64,000 nt of DNA, from the NCBI GenBank assembly GCA_028292485.1, contig JAQGMG010000005.1, positions 124,001 through 188,000 of the forward strand. Reading direction: 5' to 3'. Positions 1-7,793 of the stretch are shown here, one piece after another. The first letter of the stretch is position 1; the number at the start of each line of letters is the position of its first letter. A program made the translations under genes and the position numbers. Origin of the DNA: Rhodocyclales bacterium. GTDB lineage: Bacteria > Pseudomonadota > Gammaproteobacteria > Burkholderiales > Rhodocyclaceae. The notes below the pieces were generated by a model. The model searched no databases. It saw only the letters and a program-made list of their open reading frames with translations, and had not been told where the DNA came from.

Positions 1-402
1 CATTGGGGGCGTGGTTATGGGTTGGCGCGCTTGTCATCTGGCGGAGTAAGAGTGGGGCCCGGAAGCAACAATCCAAACGTGTTTGCTCAGCGCTTTACTA
101 CTCAGCCTAATATGCAATACAAGATAGTGGCACGCGCGGCAAGCATGACTGGGGCGGCACTTGCTCGAATACAGGTCAATTGGGAGGCGGCGGATGGGCA
201 TTTTTTGGCCGTGTCGAGTCAAAATAATAGCGTTATGGTGGAGCCGGAACGGTTTGAGTTTTTGGTAACCGCGCCCCCGAAGGCTATTAGCGGTACTTTG
301 TACGTGGTTCCTGGTGGCGGTGAGCCTGTTCGATATTTTGAAATGCGTTTGCTGGCACGCTCAATGGATGTCTCAACGGCATCCTTAGCGAAGTCGCAGT
401 GA
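1..402 (+). CDS. Secreted beta-sandwich-like protein, 5' partial
   Basis: The reading frame is open to the left edge, so the gene starts before the window; a TTG at 22 could be mistaken for its start. The upstream codons keep matching the lipoprotein at 1518-2087: both share HW-x2-GY, then VGPG-x2-NPNVFAQ, a central Q-x-NW stretch, GTLYVV and RY-x-EMRLL near the C-terminus. The two are clear paralogues. The alternating hydrophobic pattern and the GTLYVV/RYTEM ending resemble jelly-roll carbohydrate-binding modules, but that is inference. The N-terminal signal sequence is outside the window. The next gene starts 11 bases downstream, so the two are probably co-transcribed. Function unknown. Confidence 0.75.
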   Translation, partial: HWGRGYGLARLSSGGVRVGPGSNNPNVFAQRFTTQPNMQYKIVARAASMTGAALARIQVNWEAADGHFLAVSSQNNSVMVEPERFEFLVTAPPKAISGTLYVVPGGGEPVRYFEMRLLARSMDVSTASLAKSQ

Positions 403-412
403 AAGAGTTTAT

Positions 413-1459
413 GTGGCAACACCCGAAATGAAAATTACGCCCATATATTTGACCGTAGCAGTTTGGGGAGATTCGTTTATCGAGCTTTTCTTAGACTACG
501 TACTACCGAGTTATTTGTCTCCGGGGGGTATTCCAGAGTTAACGCTACGTGGTTATTCGGCAACTTTTTGGCTGTACACCAGAACATTTGAGAGGAGCCG
601 TATCGAGGAACATCCCCAGTACAAGCGGTTGGCAGGTTTTGTTCGCACGGAGTTGATTTGTATTGACGAATTACAGGATATCTCTGGCCACCAGACGCCT
701 TACGAAACCATGAACGCTTGCCATTCGAATTTCATGGCGAGGGCTGCGACTGCAAAGGCTGCAATGATTTTTTATAGCCCAGATGCTTTTTGGTCGGCAG
801 AGAGCATGCGCTACACACTGGATCAAGTTGAACGTGGCAAGCGTGCCGTTTTGATGGCTGGAGTGCGTGCTGAGAAAGAGGCCGTCCTGCACTCCATTCG
901 CTCTTTGGCCCCTCGGATACTTGAGAGAGGGTTGTCATCTCGAGAGTTGGTAGATTTGTTGGTGCAGTTTCCGCATAAAATTACGCGAACGCTGTGCTGG
1001 AATGCGGAGCAAATGGATATTGGCTGGGCGTCGCATTTGTACTGGCCCTTAGGCAGCGCGGGTTATTTGGGGCGATGTTTCCATTTGCATACGTTTTTCG
1101 TACATCCTCGCCAAGAAGCCCGTCCGGATGTGGCGCATGACTTTGATTGGATGGATAAGATCGGTTTGATCGAGGAGGAGGTCTGCATCGTGCAGGACTC
1201 TGATGATATGTTTGCTCTTGAGCTGAGTTTGGCTGATCGAGGCGTAAATGGGCATCTTGGGGAACGTAATTGGCGTGTTTTGGTGGATTGGGTGATACGT
1301 TATGCTGCAACGGATCATCGCATTTACGTCCAGCGACCGATTTATTTCCGTACTGGATCCCGCATGTCGTGGGAGTGGTTAAGGGCAAAAGTAGTGTCAG
1401 CTATTGTGGTGCGTTGCTTGCTCATGTTGACGGCATTGCAAGAGTGGCGAAAGCGCTGA
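413..1459 (+). CDS. Uncharacterised protein in polysaccharide locus
   Basis: I do not recognise a named family. The 348-residue protein starts at GTG 413, six bases after GAAAGAG; ATG 428 is an alternative. The N-terminus (TVAVWGDSFIELFLDYVLPS, then a tyrosine-rich YTRTF segment) and a central FYSPDAFWS motif suggest a nucleotide-sugar or glycosyltransferase-like alpha/beta fold. This is only an impression from the layout. No catalytic DxD pair can be assigned with certainty, although DSDD occurs near residue 263. There is no signal peptide; a hydrophobic helix lies near the C-terminus (about residues 320-342). It sits between two paralogous exported proteins, which suggests that the three genes work together on a surface glycan. 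Confidence 0.7.
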   Translation: MATPEMKITPIYLTVAVWGDSFIELFLDYVLPSYLSPGGIPELTLRGYSATFWLYTRTFERSRIEEHPQYKRLAGFVRTELICIDELQDISGHQTPYETMNACHSNFMARAATAKAAMIFYSPDAFWSAESMRYTLDQVERGKRAVLMAGVRAEKEAVLHSIRSLAPRILERGLSSRELVDLLVQFPHKITRTLCWNAEQMDIGWASHLYWPLGSAGYLGRCFHLHTFFVHPRQEARPDVAHDFDWMDKIGLIEEEVCIVQDSDDMFALELSLADRGVNGHLGERNWRVLVDWVIRYAATDHRIYVQRPIYFRTGSRMSWEWLRAKVVSAIVVRCLLMLTALQEWRKR

Positions 1460-1517
1460 AATTTCTGGTCTGGATGCTTTAGTTCCATAGTTTGGTAATT
1501 TTCAAGGAGATATATTC

Positions 1518-2087
1518 ATGTTTGATATTCGTAAGATGCGTTTGGCCCTTTTGCTGGTGTTGGTTGGAGGAGGGGGGGTTTTTGTAAGTGCTTGTGATAA
1601 TAAATCAGCTTCGCAAGCGGAGCTTCCTAAGCTAGCACCAGTACCTGCTGCTCAGATTGCATTTACTGTACCGGTTAATGACGCACCAACATTTGATACG
1701 CAAGGCCACTGGAGTGATGGATACAAGGTTGCGATTGGTCATGGAGTAGGAGTGGTTGTTGGGCCGGGTGGCGGAAATCCGAATGTTTTTGCGCAAACGT
1801 TTGGCACAAAGTTTGGAGAGCCGTTTAAATTGATTGCACGTGCAGCTGCGGTAGATCAGTCTGCGGCTGTAGGGCGCTTTCAGATTAACTGGGCAGATGA
1901 AAAAGGAAATTTTCTAGAGGTTTGGAGCCAGACATTTGATCTGCTAACAGAAGAAAAGAAATTTGAAGCGGAGTTTTCTGCGCCAAGCACCGCGGCTACA
2001 GGGACGTTGTATGTAGTAGGTGATGGTAATAGCGTGGTGCGTTACACCGAGATGCGTTTATTGGGGAAAACTGGACGTATCCAGTAG
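1518..2087 (+). CDS. Predicted lipoprotein, beta-sandwich-like
   Basis: The 189-residue protein begins with a lipoprotein signal: basic start (FDIRKMR), a hydrophobic core and the lipobox VSAC ending at about residue 26, so the mature protein should be lipidated. A strong AAGGAG lies just before the ATG. A proline/alanine-rich linker (about 30-60) leads to a domain of roughly 120 residues that is paralogous to the partial protein at 1-402. Shared features are HW-x2-GY, VGPG-x2-NPNVFAQ, a Q-x-NW segment, GTLYVV and RYTEMRLL. The domain resembles a carbohydrate-binding jelly roll, which is inference. It is probably an envelope protein linked to the polysaccharide made by this locus. No enzyme motif is seen. 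Confidence 0.8.
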   Translation: MFDIRKMRLALLLVLVGGGGVFVSACDNKSASQAELPKLAPVPAAQIAFTVPVNDAPTFDTQGHWSDGYKVAIGHGVGVVVGPGGGNPNVFAQTFGTKFGEPFKLIARAAAVDQSAAVGRFQINWADEKGNFLEVWSQTFDLLTEEKKFEAEFSAPSTAATGTLYVVGDGNSVVRYTEMRLLGKTGRIQ

Positions 2088-2251
2088 CATTGCTTAGTAC
2101 AGTCTTTATTTTTTGATGGGGTGCGCTTGATGATCGCCCATCCATGTTGTGATTCTGTGGGGCTCAGTTGAGTTACCACAAATATGTATTGGTTATTTGG
2201 TGTGAGTGTCGTGTGTCGAACAGGCTACATTTTACCTAGTGGGTGTCAGTG

Positions 2252-2812
2252 ATGCCGTCTTTTATTTCTCGTACAACGCCCCTCTCGGGCGTTTATATCT
2301 TGGAGCGGATGCTGCGTGGTGATGAGCGCGGTTGGCTACAGCGTATGTATTGTGCAAACGAGCTGAGTGAATTGGGCGTGAGTAAATCGGTAGCACAAAG
2401 CAGTTTGACGTTCACGCGCCAAAAAGGAGCTGTGCGGGGAATGCATTTTCAATATTCGCCGATGGCGGAAACAAAATTGGTGAGTTGCTTGCAAGGCAAG
2501 GTGTTCGATGTGGCTGTGGACTTGCGGGCAGGATCTCCTACTTTTTTGAAATGGCATGCTGAAGTATTGTCTTTTGAGGCTGCAAATACACTGCTGATTC
2601 CTGCGGGGTTTGCTCATGGGTTTCAGACACTGACAGAGGATTGCCAGCTTTTGTATTTTCATACGTCAGCGTATTCTCCACCGCATGAGGGCGGGGTAAA
2701 TCCGCAGGATCCGAAATTGGCTATTGCTTGGCCACTTGCTATCACCGAAATTTCAGAGCGTGATTCGGCCTTTTGCGCACTGACCACAGATTTCCAAGGA
2801 GTTGTATTGTGA
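2252..2812 (+). CDS. dTDP-4-dehydrorhamnose 3,5-epimerase family (RmlC-like)
   Basis: This cupin-type sugar epimerase acts on an NDP-4-keto-6-deoxyhexose and inverts C3 and/or C5. The family signature is present: RGMHFQ with the catalytic histidine, a following K-L-V-x-C-LQGKVFDVAVDLR segment, the IPAGFAHGFQTL loop, and a C-terminal AYSPPHEGGVNPQDPKLAI-x-WP stretch. The length of about 187 residues is normal. ATG 2252 is chosen; GTG 2243 and 2249 are in-frame alternatives and no clear ribosome site separates them. The stop overlaps the start of the C-methyltransferase by four bases. That pairing suggests a branched deoxysugar rather than plain rhamnose. Neither RmlA nor RmlB is in the window. 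Confidence 0.88.
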   Translation: MPSFISRTTPLSGVYILERMLRGDERGWLQRMYCANELSELGVSKSVAQSSLTFTRQKGAVRGMHFQYSPMAETKLVSCLQGKVFDVAVDLRAGSPTFLKWHAEVLSFEAANTLLIPAGFAHGFQTLTEDCQLLYFHTSAYSPPHEGGVNPQDPKLAIAWPLAITEISERDSAFCALTTDFQGVVL

Positions 2813-4035
2813 AATGTCGGCATTGTCATTCCCCTCTCGAGCAAGTGTTTGCAGACCTAGGTAGCGCACCACCAACGAATGCATATTTAACCCCCGACGC
2901 AATGCAACGGCCGGAGCTTTGGTTTCCTTTGCGAGTATTGGTATGCACCGAGTGTTGGCTTGTACAGGCTGAGGACTATGCTGGCCGCGACGCTTTGTTT
3001 ACCAAAGACTATGCGTATTTCAGTTCGTTCTCCTCCAGCTGGCTTGAGCATAGTCAACGCTATGTGCAGGCTATGCAGGCGCGATTCGGCCTTTCAACAG
3101 AAAGCCAAGTTGCCGAGGTGGCGGCAAATGACGGATACCTTTTGCAGTATTTTCAACAGTCCGGAGTGCCTTGCTACGGAGTGGAGCCGACGGCAAGCAC
3201 AGCGCGGGTGGCGCGTGAGAAAGGTCTAGACATTTTCGAGATCTTTTTTGGTGAGCGTTTCGCAAAAGAGCTTGTCGGGAAGGGGCTGGCAGCGGACTTG
3301 ATTGCGGCTAATAATGTATTGGGGCATGTGCCTGACATTAATGATTTTGTATCTGGGTTTCGTGAGTTACTGAAGCCACAGGGTGTCGCTACGTTTGAGT
3401 TTCCGCATCTTTTGAATTTGGTAAATGAAGTTCAGTTCGACACTATTTACCATGAGCACTTCTCGTATCTTTCGCTCACGGCGATAATAAATATTTTCAC
3501 CGCCAATGGATTGGCCGTATTTGATGTTGAGACCATGCCTACGCATGGGGGTAGTTTGCGCGTGTACACTCAGCGCTCTGACACTGGGCAGCATCCTGTT
3601 TGTGTGGGCGTGGCAAGTGTTCTGGAGCGAGAGGCAAGCGCAAAGGTGGCGAGCCCACAGTTTTATAGTGATTTTCTCACGCGTATTTTGGAAGTTAAGC
3701 GTGGCTTAATAAGTTTCTTGCTAGAAGCACAACGCCGTGGCGAAAGTGTTGTGGCATATGGAGCGGCCGCTAAGGGCAACACCATGCTCAATTTTGCTGG
3801 AGTGCGCCCTGACTTGGTTTCATATGTTGTAGATCTCAATCCTGCCAAGCAGGGGCGGTTTATGCCGGGAAGTCGTATTCCTATTGTCGACGAGGCTCGC
3901 TTAAGACAAGACCGCCCGCAATGGATTCTTTTGTTGCCGTGGAATTTGCGTAAAGAGCTTGAGGTGCAACTTGCATATACCCGTGAATGGGGTGCGAAGT
4001 TTGTGACGGCTGTACCTACGCTGACTGTGTTTTAG
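2809..4035 (+). CDS. SAM-dependent deoxysugar C-methyltransferase
   Basis: The protein has the three-part layout of the NovU/TylCIII-type sugar C-methyltransferases. An N-terminal zinc ribbon (CRHC near residue 3 and CTEC near residue 47) comes first. A SAM-binding Rossmann domain follows (EVAANDGYLL, about residue 105), and then a C-terminal domain with the family marks THGGSLRVY and YGAAAKGNTMLNF. Such enzymes add a methyl group to carbon, usually C3, of a 4-keto sugar nucleotide. The start is GTG 2809, which overlaps the upstream TGA as GTGA and has AAGGAG seven bases before it; an upstream ATG at 2773 lies inside the epimerase gene and is unlikely. Its substrate is inferred from neighbours only. 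Confidence 0.88.
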   Translation: MKCRHCHSPLEQVFADLGSAPPTNAYLTPDAMQRPELWFPLRVLVCTECWLVQAEDYAGRDALFTKDYAYFSSFSSSWLEHSQRYVQAMQARFGLSTESQVAEVAANDGYLLQYFQQSGVPCYGVEPTASTARVAREKGLDIFEIFFGERFAKELVGKGLAADLIAANNVLGHVPDINDFVSGFRELLKPQGVATFEFPHLLNLVNEVQFDTIYHEHFSYLSLTAIINIFTANGLAVFDVETMPTHGGSLRVYTQRSDTGQHPVCVGVASVLEREASAKVASPQFYSDFLTRILEVKRGLISFLLEAQRRGESVVAYGAAAKGNTMLNFAGVRPDLVSYVVDLNPAKQGRFMPGSRIPIVDEARLRQDRPQWILLLPWNLRKELEVQLAYTREWGAKFVTAVPTLTVF

Positions 4036-4038
4036 CTG

Positions 4039-4944
4039 ATGCAGCGAGTCGTAGTTACTGGCGCGAGTGGCTTTATTGGGAGTTGGCTCATTCCCGTTTT
4101 GCAACAGGCTGGATATGAAGTTCATGCGGCGTCTCGCGGTCCCCTAAAAGTGCAGGGTGCGGTTGAGCACCATGTCGATCTTTTGGCCGAGGGATCGGCG
4201 GCCGCGCTATTTCGAGATATCCGCGCAGATTTTTTGGTGCATGTCGCTTGGTATGCGGAGCACGGGAAGTTTTGGCAGGCTCCAGAAAATGCTGATTGGC
4301 TGAGGGCGAGTTTGTCCTTGATTGAGGCATTTTTTCTCGCAAGTGGGCGGCGTGTATTAGGTGTAGGTACTTGTGCTGAGTACGATTGGTCGCAAGGGCA
4401 CTGTACTGAATATGAAACTCGTGAAACGCCTGGCAATTTGTATGGGCTGTCTAAGTTAGCTGCGGGGCATTGTGCGCAGGCAATTGCTCAGAGATATGGC
4501 GCGAGTCTGGCGTGGGCGAGGCTGTTTTTTCCTTATGGTCCGAGGGAGGCTCCCAAACGCCTTATTCCTTACGCCATCACTCAGTTGCTTCAAGGCGAGC
4601 CTGCGCTGTGCACAAACGGCTTAGCGTTACGTGATTTTATTCATGTTGAGGACGTGGCTCGCGCGCTCGTGTCAGTGATGGAGGCTGAGGTAACAGGGCC
4701 GGTTAATATTGCATCTGGTGAGTCGATCAGTATTGCCTCAGTACTTCAGGAAATTGGAATTGCTATGGAGCGTCCTGATCTGATTCGGTTAGGCGCGATA
4801 AATGAATCCCAACCTTCGGCGCCACAAGTTACTGCTTGTACAAACCGACTTATCCAATGTGGCTGGACGCCGCGTTGGCAGTTTAAAGAAGGCCTACACA
4901 ATACGATTGACTGGTGGCGCGAAGCGCGTCTGGAGAAAATGTAA
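4039..4944 (+). CDS. NAD-dependent epimerase/dehydratase (extended SDR)
   Basis: The protein begins with a Rossmann TGASGFIGSW motif, carries YGLSK as the YxxxK catalytic pair (about residue 134) and has the LRDFIHVEDVARAL signature of extended SDR enzymes that act on sugar nucleotides. The length, 301 residues, is normal. It starts three bases after the C-methyltransferase stop. In this operon it probably reduces or epimerises the 4-keto group left after epimerisation and methylation, by analogy with other branched-deoxysugar pathways. The exact reaction cannot be read from the sequence. Confidence 0.85.
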   Translation: MQRVVVTGASGFIGSWLIPVLQQAGYEVHAASRGPLKVQGAVEHHVDLLAEGSAAALFRDIRADFLVHVAWYAEHGKFWQAPENADWLRASLSLIEAFFLASGRRVLGVGTCAEYDWSQGHCTEYETRETPGNLYGLSKLAAGHCAQAIAQRYGASLAWARLFFPYGPREAPKRLIPYAITQLLQGEPALCTNGLALRDFIHVEDVARALVSVMEAEVTGPVNIASGESISIASVLQEIGIAMERPDLIRLGAINESQPSAPQVTACTNRLIQCGWTPRWQFKEGLHNTIDWWREARLEKM

Positions 4945-5711
4945 TGAAAATGGAAATAGACACTCAAGCGGCTATTTTGTCTATTACGGATGAGGGGGGA
5001 GTGCAACAGATTCCTCTCTACTCGCGGGCAGCTTTCGAGGCCTTGTCACGGATCTGGCTCAAGGTTGGTTGGAATGAAAAGCACCCTTATACATTTTCAT
5101 GGCTAGGGCGCCCTATCATTCAAGAGCCGGAAGACATTTTGCGGATGCAGGAAGTGATCTATCGTTTGCAGCCTGATCTCATTATTGAAACTGGCGTTGC
5201 GCACGGGGGCTCGCTAATTTTGTACGCATCTCTCTGCAAGGCTATGGGTAAAGGTCGTGTCGTGGGGGTTGATATTGAAATTCGGCCACACAATCGTGCC
5301 GCTATCGAGGCTCATGAATTGGCTAGTTACATCACCTTGATTGAAGGTGGTTCGACTGATGCGGATACGGTTGGGCAGGTGGCACAACATGTCAAAGCGG
5401 GTGAAAAAGTTTTGGTGATTTTGGATTCCAATCACACCAAGGCGCATGTGGCGGCTGAGCTTGATGCTTATGCTTCTTTTGTTTCAGCTGATTCCTATAT
5501 TGTGGCTACCGATGGCAGCATGGAATTTCTCCATGATGTACCTCGGGGCCAGCCTGGTTGGATAGATGACAATCCTGCTGCTGCAGCGCGGGAGTTTGTT
5601 GCGCGACGTCAGGATTTTGTTCTCGAGCAGCCTGCGTGGCCGTTTAATGAAAGTGGTCTGCGCGAAAACATTACACATTGGCCGAGCGCGTGGTTACGAC
5701 GTGTTGGCTAA
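4944..5711 (+). CDS. CmcI/rhamnosyl O-methyltransferase family protein
   Basis: The protein matches the cephalosporin hydroxylase (CmcI) family, a group of SAM-binding proteins often found in glycan and rhamnolipid methylation. Marks are IIETGVAHGGSLILYASL (SAM loop, about residue 76), VGVDIEIRPHNR with the acidic ribose-binding position, and VLVILDSNHTKAHV near residue 155. The start is ATG 4944, one base into the upstream stop (TAATG) with GGAGAAA before it. The length of 255 residues is usual. It probably O-methylates a sugar of the glycan made by this locus. Real hydroxylase activity is not expected from the family name alone. Confidence 0.85.
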   Translation: MKMEIDTQAAILSITDEGGVQQIPLYSRAAFEALSRIWLKVGWNEKHPYTFSWLGRPIIQEPEDILRMQEVIYRLQPDLIIETGVAHGGSLILYASLCKAMGKGRVVGVDIEIRPHNRAAIEAHELASYITLIEGGSTDADTVGQVAQHVKAGEKVLVILDSNHTKAHVAAELDAYASFVSADSYIVATDGSMEFLHDVPRGQPGWIDDNPAAAAREFVARRQDFVLEQPAWPFNESGLRENITHWPSAWLRRVG

Positions 5712-6615
5712 TCCAGCGCAAATTGCATCTGGCACTTCTTGTCTAGTTATCGGCGCGGATGGATTGATTGGCTCCGCTTTAGTGGCGCATTTTAAGAGCG
5801 CTGGTGTGTCAGTGGTTGGGACGTCACGTCGATCGAGTCATTCTGGGTATATTGTTTTTGATCTGGAAAGAAATTCTTTCCAGGACTTGAAAGTAAAGAT
5901 GCCAGCGATGGTGTTTTTATGTGCGGCCATGACCAATATGGCTGCATGTGACGCACAACCTGCTTTGAGTGAAGAAATCAATGTTCGGCGGACAGTGCAA
6001 TTAGCCGATGGGCTTTTGCAGCAGGGGGCACACGTAGTATTTTTGTCGAGTAATACTGTGTTTGATGGACGAACACCTTGGCCCGATGAGACAAGTCGCC
6101 GGTATCCTGTGACTCTTTATGGGCAACACAAGGCGGCGGCAGAGCAGGCTTTGTTAGCTTTGCCTGGGGCGGACGAGCGCTTAGCCGTGGTGCGCTTGTC
6201 CAAAGTGATGGCAGCGCATCATGGAATGACCAGAGACTTTTTGCAAAAACTGAACGCAGGCAATATTTGCCGTGCATTTTCAGATTTGCGTATGTCGCCT
6301 ATCTCAATTAATTATGTGGTCGATGCGCTTCATCGAGTGGCGATGCTGCGTAGCTCGGGTATGTTGCATCTGAGTGGGGAGGAGGAGCTGTCTTACACAC
6401 AGTTTGCTCAGCGTTTGTCGCAGCATCTAGATTTTCGTGATGTACAAATTGAATCAGTATGTTCGGATGAGGTGGGTGTGAAGACTCCCTTCCGTCCTTT
6501 TTATCCAGGACTGAGTATGCGGCATACGCAAGATAAATTGGGTTTGCTACCTGAATCGACAGAGCATCTGTTGAATGAGCTGAAATTGGAGCTGAAGTAT
6601 GAGTCAGGAAAGTAG
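5701..6615 (+). CDS. RmlD-like sugar nucleotide reductase (SDR)
   Basis: The protein resembles dTDP-4-dehydrorhamnose reductase. It has the nucleotide loop GADGLIGSAL, a conserved asparagine-rich stretch after it, SSNTVFDGRTPWPDE (RmlD has a similar VFDG motif) and YGQHKAAAE as the YxxxK site. The start is best placed at GTG 5701, overlapping the upstream gene by 11 bases; TTG 5704 is an alternative, and no strong ribosome site is visible. It would be a second ketoreductase in the operon, alongside the SDR at 4039-4944. The similarity is moderate, so the substrate is open. Confidence 0.8.
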   Translation: MLANPAQIASGTSCLVIGADGLIGSALVAHFKSAGVSVVGTSRRSSHSGYIVFDLERNSFQDLKVKMPAMVFLCAAMTNMAACDAQPALSEEINVRRTVQLADGLLQQGAHVVFLSSNTVFDGRTPWPDETSRRYPVTLYGQHKAAAEQALLALPGADERLAVVRLSKVMAAHHGMTRDFLQKLNAGNICRAFSDLRMSPISINYVVDALHRVAMLRSSGMLHLSGEEELSYTQFAQRLSQHLDFRDVQIESVCSDEVGVKTPFRPFYPGLSMRHTQDKLGLLPESTEHLLNELKLELKYESGK

Positions 6616-7762
6616 TCGGGCTGAAGCCATGTGTGTTGTATGTGGTACTGGCGAGCCTTTGAAGGAGGTTCCTGGATTCAAAAACTTGCTGCGAATCACT
6701 TCCGACTGCCGTCCGTTTAAGGCTGGGGGCTATTTGGGGGTTTGTGGGCAATGCGGTGCGGTGCAAAAGCGTGTGGATGCCAATTGGTTAGGCGAAATCG
6801 GTGGTATTTATGCGCAATATGAAGCTTATTATCAGTCTGGTGGTGATGAGCAGATTGTGATGGACAGGGAGACGGGACTGCCGCGTCGCCGAAGCGATGT
6901 TTTGCTGGAGAAGCTTTCACGTCATCGCGATTGGCCCAGGGAAATGGATGCGCTTGACGTCGGTTGTGGCAATGGCGCAACGCTCCGCGCAATGAGCAAT
7001 GTGCAAGCAGCTTGGCGCTTGTATGGCTTTGAGCTGGGGAGTGGTGCGCTGACGCATCTGCAGGAAATCTCACAGTTTCAACAACTCTATACGGGGGCGA
7101 TCGAAAATATTCAGCGCGAATTTTCTTTGGTAACGATGATTCATTCGCTTGAGCATTTTCCCTCTCCCCATGAGGCGCTGACCAGTTTGTCTGGCTGTGT
7201 AGGAAAGGGGCAGCTCTTTATTGAGGTCTGTAATGTTGAAGACAACCCTTTTGATATCTTGGTTGCCGACCATCTAATGCATTTCAGTCCTAATAGTTTG
7301 CGCCGCTTATTGCAGCGCGCCGGTTACAGCGTGAGTTCTGTTGCAACTGACTGGGTAACGAAGGAAATTTCCGCGTTAGCCAAATGTGCTGTGCTGGAGG
7401 ATGAGTTGTTGCCGCAAGTGGACGTTGATGCAATGTATGAACGTATTATTCGCTATGTCTCTTGGCTCAATCAACTCGTGGCGAATGCACAGGCTTGCGC
7501 GGCGAGTGGCAAGGGTTTCGGTATTTTTGGGACTTCTATCGCGGCCACTTGGCTTGCGCAGCAAATGGATGAAAAGCTGACTTTTTTTGTGGACGAAGAC
7601 AGTAGTCGAGTGGGTAAGGAGCATATGGGGCGTCCCATTTTGCATCCGTCACAACTCGCCACTGATGCCACGGTTTACTTGGCCCTAGCGCCATACGTTG
7701 CACAGCGGATTGTGCAGCGCTTGTCAGATTTGCGAATTACGTGGGTAATGCCGCCCGATTGA
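6599..7762 (+). CDS. Zinc-ribbon SAM methyltransferase with C-terminal Rossmann-like domain
   Basis: The N-terminus holds two Cys pairs (CVVC at about 12 and CGQC at about 49) that can form a zinc ribbon. A class I methyltransferase core follows, with LDVGCGNGATL near residue 118 and HSLEHFPSPHEAL near residue 182. The last hundred residues (FGIFGTSIAATWLA, then FFVDEDSSRVG) look like a second nucleotide-binding fold. That layout parallels the C-methyltransferase at 2809-4035, with lower similarity. The ATG overlaps the preceding gene by 17 bases and is the last gene of this plus-strand operon. It probably methylates a sugar; the target atom is unknown. Confidence 0.82.
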   Translation: MSQESSRAEAMCVVCGTGEPLKEVPGFKNLLRITSDCRPFKAGGYLGVCGQCGAVQKRVDANWLGEIGGIYAQYEAYYQSGGDEQIVMDRETGLPRRRSDVLLEKLSRHRDWPREMDALDVGCGNGATLRAMSNVQAAWRLYGFELGSGALTHLQEISQFQQLYTGAIENIQREFSLVTMIHSLEHFPSPHEALTSLSGCVGKGQLFIEVCNVEDNPFDILVADHLMHFSPNSLRRLLQRAGYSVSSVATDWVTKEISALAKCAVLEDELLPQVDVDAMYERIIRYVSWLNQLVANAQACAASGKGFGIFGTSIAATWLAQQMDEKLTFFVDEDSSRVGKEHMGRPILHPSQLATDATVYLALAPYVAQRIVQRLSDLRITWVMPPD

Positions 7763-7793
7763 ACAGCAGAGCCCATGTGATTCTGATGCTATT

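Noticed and set aside
2088-2242. Possible terminator or promoter between the lipoprotein and the RmlC-like gene
   Set aside because: A GATGGG/CCCATC pairing has a long loop and no T tract, and no clear -35/-10 pair is present.
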